64,000 nucleotides of DNA, taken from NCBI GenBank assembly GCA_965153455.1, contig OZ234493.1:6500213-6564212 (forward strand). Reading direction: 5' to 3'. The notes beneath the pieces were generated by a model, which ran no database searches, was not told where the DNA came from, and worked only from the letters and a program-made list of their open reading frames with translations. This document shows positions 22,313-31,560 of this stretch, piece by piece; positions within the stretch are counted from its first letter, which is position 1, and every line of letters starts with the position of its first letter. Source of the DNA: Sphagnum compactum. Taxonomy: Eukaryota; Bryophyta; Sphagnopsida; Sphagnales. The translations under genes and the position numbers were made by a program.

Positions 22313-22850
22313 CTCCCACTCAATGACAGTTTTGTGTTTTCTATTTGTGATACCCTAATCCTAACTTGCTGGTGCGAGTCTCAAACTGATCTTTGGGGAT
22401 TGCCTTGGTAAGAATGTCAGTAGCCATCTCCTTCATTGAGCAGTAGTCAAACAAAATTTCACTAGAGGAGATATGCTCCCTCACAAAATGGAATCGGACA
22501 TCTATGTGTTTTGTGCATAGGTGATGCACTGGATTCTTCAACAAAGCCAAGTTTCCTCACTGTTGCTGGTTATGAGAGTTGCATTTTTCTACATCTATCC
22601 CACTTCACATAAGAACCTTCTAAGCCACAAAGCTTCTTTCTTGCATGAGTGCATGCCATGTACTCCGCTTTAGTAGAAGAAAAAGCAACTGTTGATTGCT
22701 TCTTGCTAGCCCAAGAAACAGCCGCTCCTCCTAAAAGGAAAACGTAGCTAGTTGTTGATCTCATTGTGTCAACATCGCCTCCCCAATCCGAATCACAAAA
22801 TAGCCTTCCCCTTGAAATCTTCAGCATGAAGGACCACGAGGGATTGGGAA
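22313..22850 (-). pseudogene. Copia RNase H remnant
   Basis: The minus-strand frames at 22827-22570 and 22550-22341 are consecutive parts of the copia RNase H domain. The first reads FCDSDWGGD, then VSWASKKQSTVAFSSTKAEY. The second reads KHIDVRFHFVRE, then DILTKAIPKDQFE near the polyprotein C-terminus. A frame break separates them. The fragment ends abruptly at about 22850, and no reverse transcriptase is seen to its right. It leads directly into the polypurine tract and LTR. It may be the other half of the plus-strand copia fragment, separated by inversion, or a second copy of the same family. Confidence 0.85.
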
Positions 22851-23683
22851 TCTTACCCGTTTGTTAGAAAAGAACTGTGTGGCATGATTTTGGTTGAGAG
22901 CTTGACCTGCCAGGAATGCACCATCTGAATCGTTCTCCTTGCTGAATCATTCTCCTTGTTGCAACAGCCACCCTTGCGACCTACCATGCCAACTTGCTCC
23001 TTGTCTTCCATTCAATGTTTTCTGGAGCCAATCCACTACTTCAGCTTCCTCAATGTCAAGAACATCGACCAGCCCTGCACCTCCTGCATGCTTTCCTCCA
23101 GGAGACAAGAATACGTGCTAAACTAGGAAAAACGAATGGCACCGTATAAGGCATACTACATATTGTGAGCTTGATGGAGAAACTTGGTGCACTGTGAGAT
23201 TACTTCTTGTTTACTTTTTATGTACCTGACAAACCTCAATCAAATGCACCATAACAGTAAATGAGAATGCTCAAATATAAAATGGAAATCAGAATCACAG
23301 TTATCAAAATAGAGTCCCCTACATGCTTCGATCTGATCAGCCATTCCTGTTTCATCTGCTTGACAAGCATAAGCAAAAGACACAACATCCCATTGTTTAA
23401 CAACTTAGACTTGGATCCAGGAATGTGGACTCTCTTGCCCACTCAATTAAGTTTTCCGTCTTTTTGGAAAAACATCTCACAGGACATGATTGTGAGCATA
23501 CAAAAAGGATTGAAAAATGTGAGACATTTGCTCCAAAATTTATTCCCTAAACAAAAAAAGAAGAATGTTCTACTCTACACTTAGCTTCATGTACTATTCT
23601 TCTGCATAAAGAATCTCTTCTAAGAACAAGTAGACTAAGATTTTTCTCTTGAAGGCCAGGAAATTTTTTTCCTCCCAGACTGT
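22851..23683. other. No recognised feature
   Basis: Moderate composition, with several short frames on both strands. The minus-strand stretch at about 23350-23420 (LLMLVKQMKQEWLIRSKHVG) looks somewhat protein-like, but I cannot place it in a family. Confidence 0.3.
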
Positions 23684-24182
23684 TCACTCCAAGCCTGGAG
23701 GAATGCACACTATGCTTCCCACCACATCTTGTGGTGGAGTGTCGTGGATTGATTCATTGAATTCATATGCACCTGCTCCTAGCAATTCTCTCACCTTGGC
23801 ATTGTTGACACGCAATCTCACCCACTTATCCCCACTCAGTCCCCTTAAAAAAAAAACTCCACAATTCTTTCTCTTCCTCCTTCCTTCCAAGTATCTTTTC
23901 TACCTCTTCACTTGCTGCCGTCAAAGCTACCCTCCTTTTCACAATGTTTGCCAAATCAATCCCTTTCTTAAAAAGCCTCTTCAAATCATTACTTTTAGCT
24001 ATGAGAACTGAAACTTGCTGATTGAGATGTAAAATCATCTCCTCCATTTGTCCAAAACGCCCTTTATTCTCTTCCACACATTCAGAGTGCTTTTTAGTGA
24101 GATTTTTGTGATTATTTGTCATGCGTGTGGACTGCGCCTGGAACTGCATATGGAGATGCACCAAACTTTCACAATCCCACAC
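23684..24182 (-). pseudogene. Unrecognised coiled-coil-like gene fragment
   Basis: Two overlapping minus-strand frames read as one broken coding stretch. The first (24182-23826) is charged and heptad-like (EENKGRFGQMEEMILHLNQQ, SNDLKRLFKKGIDLANIVKR, ASEEVEKILGRKEEEKEL). The second (23890-23684) continues GDKWVRLRVNNAKVRELLGA then GAYEFNESIHDTPPQDVVG. A T-run or A-run at the junction is the likely site of the frame change. I do not recognise the family. It lies on the same strand as the host-gene fragments to its right. Confidence 0.35.
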
Positions 24183-25458
24183 GAACGCTCAAGCTTTCAC
24201 AAACTCTCTCATAAACAGGCAAACGCGACCTCAAAGGAAACCTCAAATGTGAAGCTTCAAATATCGATCCTCCAAATATCTCTACGACAAGAGTGATAAA
24301 ATCATCCTCTTACTTCAGTGTTGCAAGCATCAGCAGAAACAATAACAACTCGTCAACGTCAGTGTAAATCCTCACCAGACCAGTCATCGATGGAATTTAC
24401 AGACATCACTCCAGTATGAATAGTCAGGCCATGCCATGCAGACAAGTGATTTCCTGCAGAAATTGAACAAATACGAGCAATTTGCTCCAGCATCTGCAAA
24501 CTTGTTAGCACAAAACATGGTACAAAAGAACAGAGCCCCATTTGGAAGGTCTAGTAGCATAACCTTTTGGATTTTAACCTCTCCTCTCTTCCTTCTGCTG
24601 CAACTTAAAAGATGTAGAATGGAACACCGTCACTCCTACTAGTCAACCCTATGTGTAGCACACAACTAGAGGCTCTTGATGAGTCTCACTGTTTTATGTT
24701 ACTATCCTCAGAAAACCATCTTCATATGAAGACTGCTCAACTATGTAGCAACAACACTGTTGAACTTGCCATTCTTCCACTGCTAAGTTCCAGCAACATC
24801 CTCTCCTTCCCAGCCAAACTCTAAATTCCTTCAATAAGTTTCAGCAAAAGTTATTGAATTCATTTAGAGCCCTTTGAATTTCCTGAGCAAGAATTGAGCA
24901 AGAGAATGGAACAATTCACACAAGCAAAAACAGCAGATTTGTCAGATACAAGCTTATCTCAGGTCACAGACTGCCTCCTTGTGAGCAGTTTTGTTGGCCT
25001 TCACATTATTCATATTGGTTTGCCAGTAAGTATATGTATGCAAAACCAGGAATACTGATTTAGACAATGACAAACAACATTACTTCTGCTCTACTTCCAG
25101 TTCCCAAGGGAGAATAAAAAAAGCAAGCATGCAGACAATCTATCTCAAACAACAGCCACAGCAGTGTGTGAATCATGCACAAGGATGGAGTCACAAACTT
25201 AATGCAGCCACCATCATCACCAGTCACCATCCAATTCTCAATTGTGGCTCCATATCATTGACCAGACAGCTTGATCATGTGCCTCCCTCAGCAAAGCACC
25301 CTCATGAACAGCCCATATATCTAAAATCTTCCCTCAATTTCAAAACCAAAAGGGTGGCACATGTTCAAGACAATTGTCTTCCTCCCAAACGATGGGAAAT
25401 TGGGTGACTGACACTTTCGACACGCTCACTTTCTTAATTGGGCTCTTGAAAGTGGTCA
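24183..25458. other. No recognised gene
   Basis: Unique-looking DNA. A minus-strand frame at 24541-24359 (LQMLEQIARICSISAGNHLS) could be another gene fragment, but no family comes to mind and no splice frame could be fixed. Confidence 0.3.
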
Positions 25459-25602
25459 TTAATGGCCCTGATATCTGAGACCAACATCAGTCTCATCACA
25501 TTGTGCAATTTCGTTTCTCAGATAATCTATTACTCTGATGAAGAATTTAAAACATGTTCCTTCACCAGGGTCAGAGGGGAGCTCAAGGGGCTCATAGTCA
25601 AA
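25459..25602 (-). pseudogene. Exon-like fragment of an unrecognised protein
   Basis: Directly after a CCTACCAG acceptor the frame reads FDYEPLELPSDPGEGTCFKF, then FIRVIDYLRNEIAQCDETDV and GLRYQGH, before a stop. Its composition is clearly protein-like, and it sits in the same orientation as the PA200-like exons. It does not match what I expect to follow them in PA200, so it may come from another gene. Confidence 0.4.
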
Positions 25603-25814
25603 CTGGTAGGCTGGCTTCCTACGACCTACTCCATTTGAATAGGAGCATTGACCCCATAGTCTAGTGGCACAGTCCATGGCCATCTGTATGGTAAATTTTC
25701 AAGACAATCAAAGAACCACCCCACAAGCCTTCTCAAGCAACAGGACGAGATCATGCCGAGAATACAGAAGTCCACCACACTCACAATGTAAACAAAATCA
25801 AGACTGAGTCTAAC

Positions 25815-26771
25815 CTCAGACGATGGAGCATCAAATGCAGCTCCTATGACTCGGATAAGGAGTTTTACATATTGAAGCAGAGCAGGCCCAGCACACATCA
25901 CAACAATTGCTAGCACATTGAGTTGGTAGGTCATTGATAACTCCAAACCTGGTGACAGTCCCACCTGCAGAGAAGCCAATTGAGTTCCTCCATCAAAGTG
26001 AATTCTTTTCATTTTGACTGAAAAATGAAAAGATATATATGTTACTACTTTTCTTGTCATCTAGCACAAAGCATCAGTAGAAGGTATACCATGTTACTAT
26101 ACCATCTTCCTAATTGACTAAATGAAATTGGCTTATACAATGTAATCAACATATAATGCCTCGTGTTTTTCTAAGAAGAGCAAGGAGGAAGCCAAGAACA
26201 TCATTCAGAAGCTTTTTGGTCAGAGGAGAAGTAGACCTAGAAAGCCACTTTCACCTTTCACTTGCCAACAAAGTTGACTTTGTAGCTACTTCTTTCTTCC
26301 AGAGGGCTTCTCCCACCACAAAAAGATCTAACACTTGTAGCATTGGGGATGGAGAGCACAGCATTTTCATCTCTTCCATCTTTAGACAAGATGAAACCGC
26401 CCAGCAAGGCAAAGAAAATAAATGTGCAAAAGAAGAAAATATATCAACACCCTGCCAATTTGCTTAACAGGACCTCATGCCTCATGCCCCAGCATCGTGC
26501 AGACAAATGCAGGCAAAATGGCAGAAGAGACCTCTAGTATCAATTTACTGACCTTGAACTCAGCCCAGGGTCCATCACCACTTAGCCCTGTAACTGGTGT
26601 GTCAGCGAGTGCTGAAAGGGTTGAGTCCATCAGAGGTCCCAGCAGCTGGGGGACAGCATCTGCAGGAGTGGCATAAACTGCAGCTGTGCAAAAGAAGCTG
26701 GCCTCTGCTACTGCCCCAGGCAGCACTTGCCCATGCACAAAGCGTGCCACCTTATTCAGAGTCTGCCACAT
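25815..26771 (-). pseudogene. Two exons resembling proteasome activator PA200/Blm10
   Basis: Exon A (about 26771-26553) reads VARFVHGQVLPGAVAEASFF, then AVPQLLGPLMDSTLSALADT and PVTGLSGDGPWAEFK, ending at a GT donor (26551-26552). Exon B (25964-25815) is exactly 150 bp with no stop. It lies between a TTCTCTGCAG acceptor and a GTTAGA donor and reads VGLSPGLELSMTYQLNVLAI ... IRVIGAAFDAPSSE. Joined, they resemble a HEAT-repeat segment I recall from plant PA200, the nuclear regulator that caps the 20S proteasome. Neither neighbouring exon of that gene is present, and a VMS1 fragment lies directly upstream. This therefore looks like a displaced piece, not a gene. The family call rests on memory. 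Confidence 0.5.
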
Positions 26772-26965
26772 ACTCTTCTCATTAAACCTCGACTTCCCAG
26801 CTCGAAAACAACAATACCTTTCTCCACTAGCAGAAAGTCAATCACACTGAGAAAACTGCATCACACAAGGAATGTCTACCTGCAGGTAGAGTGGAGTGGT
26901 CAATCTTCCAAACAAAATCTCGATGACATGATGATAGAAGGATCTCGCTTGCATACGAAATGTTT

Positions 26966-27478
26966 TTGCAGCTGTGTGCCAATCCCACATATTAGGATGG
27001 CTAGCCACAAAGCAACGAAGACCATAGGTTCCCTTTGTCCATTGCAACAGCATAAGGGGTTCTTCCCCCTCTTTCTCGTATGCAAGGATCTGCTCCTTTC
27101 TCTAAGAGTTCCAACACTTTGTCATTGTTTCCATCCCTCGCTGCCACATGCAGAGGAGTCATATATGTTACAGGATCTTCATCTGCTGCTGGAGGTACAG
27201 ATGTCATTGCTACAGCAGAAGCTGACAATGTAACATCAATTGAGCTTCCCTTTTGGTGATTTCACTTTTATACTTTTACCAGTCTTCTCACTTTCCAGCA
27301 ACACATTGGACTCATTGCTTGGAACTCTGATCCCAACAGCTGCAGCACCATCAATGTTCACAGATGCTTCAGTTCCCAGGGCAGCACTGCTCTCGTTTAC
27401 ATAGTGTATGGTACCAAGCAAGTGACATATTTGTTTTGCTTCCTTCAATGTTGGTCTCTTGGTGGTGAAAGGAATGCA
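26966..27478 (-). pseudogene. VMS1/ANKZF1-like fragment: end of VLRF1 domain and ankyrin repeat
   Basis: On the minus strand the sequence starts inside the VLRF1 domain (IPFTTKRPTLKEAKQICHLL), passes a serine-rich linker, then reads TPLHVAARDGNNDKVLELLE, KGADPCIRERGGRTPYAVAM and DKG, an ankyrin repeat. After a frameshift it continues FVASHPNMWDWHTA, matching the FRRFMxxNxxxWDWHxA segment that follows the ankyrin repeat in plant VMS1. Another frame change lies near 27233. VMS1/ANKZF1 acts as the peptidyl-tRNA hydrolase or nuclease in ribosome-associated quality control. The N-terminal zinc finger, most of VLRF1 with its catalytic Gln, and the C-terminal VIM are absent. This is a nonfunctional, truncated piece. 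Confidence 0.8.
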
Positions 27479-27690
27479 TTGACCAACCACCATAACACCC
27501 CCAACAAATTCATTAGCTCCCAACAACAGGTGCAAGGTAATGTCAAAATTAACCCAAGGCATTGACTGAGTTTCTGTCACAAGACCACTGGGAATGGGAA
27601 AACTCAGTGATGATGATGCCTTGCTCAACCAAATCAACAGAAAATAAACTGAACCTGAAGAAAAAAGAGACACTTCAATAACATTATCTG
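27479..27690 (+). repeat. R1 repeat copy abutting the VMS1 fragment
   Basis: It shows the R1 order: ACCAACCACCATAACACCCCC, AAATTCATTAGCTCCCAACA, then TTGACTGAGTTTCTGTCACA and AAAACTCAGTGATGATGATG, followed by a purine-rich tail. These match 960-1100 in sequence and spacing. The VMS1-derived sequence stops exactly where the R1 similarity begins. Confidence 0.5.
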
Positions 27691-27739
27691 CCTAGATTTG
27701 TGGTATTGCCAGGGTGAGCAACACTCTATGACTAGTACT

Positions 27740-28000
27740 TATGGTTTTTTTGGGGGTGTTTGGAATCGTCAGATGCAACAGCAGGTTGATGTCATGTCAA
27801 TCCAGCAGGCTGGTATGTCACTTCAGCAAGTGGGGATTTTGCAGGTGGAATGACAAGTACCCATGCTGATGCAGATTCAACAGCAATTCACTGTCCCCGA
27901 AGCATTGGTCAAGTGCCTCAGCAGGTTCCACAGCAACTGCAACAGTAATAACCCACAGAACTACTGGGCTTCACAACCTGAAAACCGTAGGAATGTGTTT
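27740..28000 (+). pseudogene. Glutamine-rich coding-like remnant
   Basis: The plus frame from about 27772 reads QMQQQVDVMSIQQAGMSLQQ then VGILQVE-stop, followed by QVPMLMQIQQQFTVPEAL. A shifted frame ends GQVPQQVPQQLQQ-stop at about 27950. The alternation of Gln runs with stops and a frame change suggests the decayed C-terminus of a Q-rich regulator. No family could be assigned. Confidence 0.3.
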
Positions 28001-28927
28001 CTCCCTTACATTTTTTTAGTTTGAGTCTTGACATTTATTGTCAAAGGAGCGAAGAAGATGACAGGTCACTCTTGAGTGCAAGTTGACTGGCAAACCAGGA
28101 GGCAGCTTCTTTCTGGATATGTCTCAAATTTCTTGGATAGAATTCTGGGTGCAAGAAGGGAATTGACTGTTCTGTCATTTGGGGGTGAAGAAACTATCAT
28201 TTTGGTTTATTAGTGCGTGAGGCATGGGAGAAGCGCAGGAAGGAAAAAGTCCAAGAAAAACCCTTTGTTTGTTAACTGCCTTCCTTCTGTCTCTTTTGAG
28301 GAAAGAGTCCGGCAGTGATAATAGTAAAAATTGTCATTTTATGAAGTTTGTTGTTGAAGTGAATAAGCTTGTGATATGATACACTTCAATTTGTTGACTT
28401 TCCACAAAGCTAGTCACCACCCCAACTGTCACTAATTGGATTTAGAAATGGAGAGGTGTTTGAGTGAAGGAGCCAAAAGGGGATACTGTGGTGAGCCAGC
28501 TAAACCACTTGGGATTGTAGCATAATAAGCACAAAGCTGAAATGAACATGAATAAAATCATTATTTTTTTGCCTGGGTTCTTCAAGAATTCATTGACCAG
28601 AAACTCATGCATCTGAGCTTCAACTCAAGGTCAAGCACTTTGAACACAATTAAGTAGTTATGTTTGTAATTGTATGTTGATAGCAATATACAGAATGCTT
28701 GCAAATTGAATATTACTGTATGCAAAGCAGCAGGTGCATAGAATAGATGTTTGCAAGTCGATTGTATGTTCAGTGTGCAGATCATGCACTATAAGAGAAT
28801 TTGGCATTTTGATTGTATGTTCAAAACCAGGTGCATAGTATCTAAGATATTTGCAAGTTGATTTGTAAGTTCAAAGCAGCTTCCAAACTGTAGAGATGTT
28901 CTATTACTACTTGGTCCTTGGTAAATA
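28001..28927. other. No gene; short local duplication near 28.73-28.9 kb
   Basis: Most of the stretch shows nothing. Around 28731 and 28829 the phrases AGGTGCATAG(A/T)AT and TTTGCAAGT(C/T)GATT recur about 98 bp apart in the same orientation, a diverged two-unit tandem repeat. Confidence 0.4.
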
Positions 28928-29614
28928 TTAAGCTGGTCCTTTTTCTTCAAGGAAAACTATCTTTGTTTGATCCTGTGCAAAAATATCCATGAAGGAATTG
29001 CAGTGGTGGTTTTGATGGTAAAGCTGACTAGTTTCCCCATCAAACAAGCGGCAAGCTTGTTGCTGTTGTTGATTGCTTGATTGATAACCAAATCCAGGCA
29101 ATTCTTCTGGGGTGTTGTTGTAACCGTTTGTGCAGGGGGAAGGTAAGCAGTGGTGTGGGTGCACGGCAGCAGGAGGGGAAGGTCTACCTGCCAGGACGGG
29201 AAGTGACCTCCCCTCCTGCATCATCACGCTCCCCTCGCAGGCACTGCCCTTGTCACAAGAGGGCGCGGAGCGCATGGTCATCATCTACTGCCCACACCTC
29301 TGTACTATACTCTCTTTCTGTCACACCTACCACAATTCCCACAATCTCCTCACCTGCAGCGGTCTCTTTACATTGAAGAGTTTTCTTTTTGTTTTTTGTT
29401 TTTCTCCCGCAGATCAAAACACATGGCCCAATTAGAGAGGTAGACTCCGTGTCCATTTGCAAGATCGATTTGTCCTTCCAGGAAGTCCATCCTCAGACCT
29501 GTAGAGCTTTTCTGGCTTCATCGTAGCCTCTGGTTGTTGGCAATAGGGCTGAGGTCTACGGTGTACCAAAAGCCCCTTTCTGAAATCAGACAACATGTAG
29601 GTGTGCATATCCAT
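28928..29614 (-). other. Minus-strand reading frames of uncertain reality
   Basis: The frame at 29284-28928 (118 codons) contains ELPGFGYQSSNQQQQQACRL and ends FMDIFAQDQTKIVFLEEKGP-A-stop. The frame at 29614-29432 (60 codons) reads DFRKGLLVHRRPQPYCQQPE. They could be exons of one small gene or remnant, since the region is GC-richer than its flanks, but I found no convincing splice link and no family. The start of the upper frame is about 630 bp from the divergent WI12 gene. Confidence 0.25.
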
Positions 29615-30243
29615 CTTGCGGGGATTTGTCTTTCATTTCCCGGACTCCATCCTGAGCATTCTAGCAACCTTGTGTAGCTACCCACGTCCACCTTTATACG
29701 TGATCAGGCACACCTGCTGTTGTTCTGGATGCCAGCTTTTTGGCAATGCCTGACTAAGAAATCCTACTTATTAGAGAGTGGAACAGGTCTTCTTGAAGTC
29801 GTGCGAGGCTAATAGCAGATCTTTTCTTTGGAACCTATCGAACTACGATCGCAGCTTTTTGACTTGCTTACAGCGACAGAAAAATGTTTACTTGCATTCG
29901 GATCTCTAAAATGTCTAGTGTAAAGAATGCATCCTTGAGGAAAAAATATGCAATAGGAATATTGTGGAAATCCTGGACGCTCTCCACCACGCAGCTAGAA
30001 GAGATCCTAAGTTTCACAGATTGAAACCAAACTTGAGTATTACATTTTCCTGGCGCGGACTTGTTTTTTCTAATGCTACAGTGTTCTTGATAGAGTTGCA
30101 GGAAGAGAAGGAAATGCTCCAGGAATAACTTCAGACCTAGCCTTGTGGCCGTTACGCTCTCCACCAAGCTGAGACACTAGAGCCTGAGCTCTACATTCTC
30201 ACCCATCATCGATCAATTCATTGCTGCGGCAAACTAGCTAGAG
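29615..30243 (+). promoter_or_regulatory. Presumed promoter and 5' UTR of the WI12 gene
   Basis: This is unique, balanced-composition sequence with no repeat. A weak TATA-like CTTTATACG lies near 29691 but is over 500 bp upstream of the ATG. The last 70 bases are pyrimidine/adenine-rich and lack upstream ATGs close to the start, consistent with a leader. Confidence 0.3.
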
Positions 30244-31029
30244 ATGTCCATAATAAGTAGCTGCAGAACTGTTAGTAGCAGCCGCCGCGAGTCCAGATCA
30301 ACTGCTACACTCAAGAAAACAGATTCCGACTCGGAGGAAGACGAGGCTGACTGCAAGGAGTACTCTCGATCAGCTGTTGCTCCAGGCGGCACTACTGACA
30401 GCTTCAACTCACAATCATCATCATCATCCTACCGCGGCTCCAGCAATTCTCTCAGCCCCGCTGCATCTGATGATCACTCGAGGCTGCTACTAGACGTCGA
30501 CTTGGAAGACAATTACGCTGACTCCCTGATCTACCAGGAACAAAACGAGAGCCTTCTCCGTGCCTTCTACAATGCGCTTGCAGCCGGGAACGTGGTACTG
30601 GTCAAGGCGTTACTAGCTCCGGATCTGGAGCTGTGGTTTCACGGACCACGCTGCCACCAGTACATGAGCAAGCTACTCACGGGTAGCACATCGTTTCGGT
30701 CCGTGTCGCTCATTCCCGCTAGCATCCACGCCAACCGCGACCGTGTGTTCGTGGAGGGTCAAGGCCCCGCGCCGTCGAGAGCAGCAGCATCAGGAGTCTC
30801 GTGGGCACACATTTGGACTGTGGAACAAGGCCGTTTAGTGGCATTGCGCGAGTACTGGGCCACGGCAGTACTGGTGAGCAGATCATCAAGCTTGCAGCGT
30901 CAATTCACAGCCGACTATTGCAAACCTGCACAATCGAGACAAGTTCTTCCGCCATCGCAGTTGGTCTGGCAAAGCAAGCTGTGGGAAACCAAACATCCCT
31001 GCACGCCTGCTCTCATAGTTCTTATATGA
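30244..31029 (+). CDS. WI12/WUN1-type wound-induced protein (SnoaL/NTF2-like fold)
   Basis: This is an intact 261-codon, single-exon gene. Residues 1-95 are a serine-rich, acidic extension (KKTDSDSEEDEADCKEY, a QSSSSSSY stretch) likely to be disordered. Residues about 101-261 match the plant wound-induced WI12 domain: NESLLRAFYNALAAGN, LAPDLELWFHGP (WFHGP at 131-135), FRSVSLIPASIHANRDRVFV, then SWAHIWTVEQGRLVALREYW at 186-205 and an LVWQSKLW segment near the end. Members are induced by wounding, salt, jasmonate or senescence. The fold is a small alpha+beta barrel, and no enzymatic activity is established. The usual end, WESxLxxxxxKSVPGLVLAL, is diverged here (TKHPCTPALIVLI) but still hydrophobic. 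There is no signal peptide or membrane helix. The start is the first ATG after a stop-rich leader. Codon use and GC content exceed the surrounding DNA, as expected for a live gene. Confidence 0.9.
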   Translation: MSIISSCRTVSSSRRESRSTATLKKTDSDSEEDEADCKEYSRSAVAPGGTTDSFNSQSSSSSYRGSSNSLSPAASDDHSRLLLDVDLEDNYADSLIYQEQNESLLRAFYNALAAGNVVLVKALLAPDLELWFHGPRCHQYMSKLLTGSTSFRSVSLIPASIHANRDRVFVEGQGPAPSRAAASGVSWAHIWTVEQGRLVALREYWATAVLVSRSSSLQRQFTADYCKPAQSRQVLPPSQLVWQSKLWETKHPCTPALIVLI

Positions 31030-31039
31030 ATCACGACTC

Positions 31040-31560
31040 CAGTGCGGCGGTATCTCTTTCTTAAATCCGCGTTGCTACGTATATATTTTGCGTCATCGCT
31101 TCTCTTCCTCAAATCTGCAATATTGCTCTGTTTTGCATCGCGTAGACTTAATGCTTCTACCATTCGTGATCTCGTGTTTCTCTTTCTCAAACCCTATTGC
31201 TACATCTCAGACTTCTTCTACGATTCATGATTCCGTGTTTCAGAATCTCCTTTGAAAATCCGATTGCTGCATTCTTATATCATCTCATAGTAATTATAGA
31301 TTCATGATCCATCGTTTCTCTTCCTCAAATCCGCATTGCTACATTTCAGATCTCACACTTGCTTATATACGATTCTGGATTCCGTTTCTCTCTTTCTCAA
31401 GTCCCGATTTCTACATTCTTACATCATCTCAGAGGGCTTCCATACTTCAGGATTCATCATTTCTCGTCCTCAATTCCGCATTGCTACATTTCAGATCTCA
31501 CAGAATTGCTTACACGATTCATGATTCCGGCTTCGAGAGAACAAAACTTTCCTGAGACAA
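31040..31560 (+). repeat. Degenerate tandem repeat in the 3' flank of the WI12 gene
   Basis: Pyrimidine-rich units of roughly 70-120 bp recur. Their recurring words are ATTCATGATTCCGTGTTTC, TCTCTTCCTCAAATCCGCATT, and GCTACATTTCAGATCTCA. At least five diverged units run from about 31060 to 31535, starting within 40 bp of the stop codon, so they probably form the 3' UTR or its immediate flank. The frames inside are repeat artefacts. Confidence 0.75.

Noticed and set aside
24048-24296. 82-codon plus-strand frame
   Set aside because: It overlaps the more protein-like minus-strand coiled-coil stretch.
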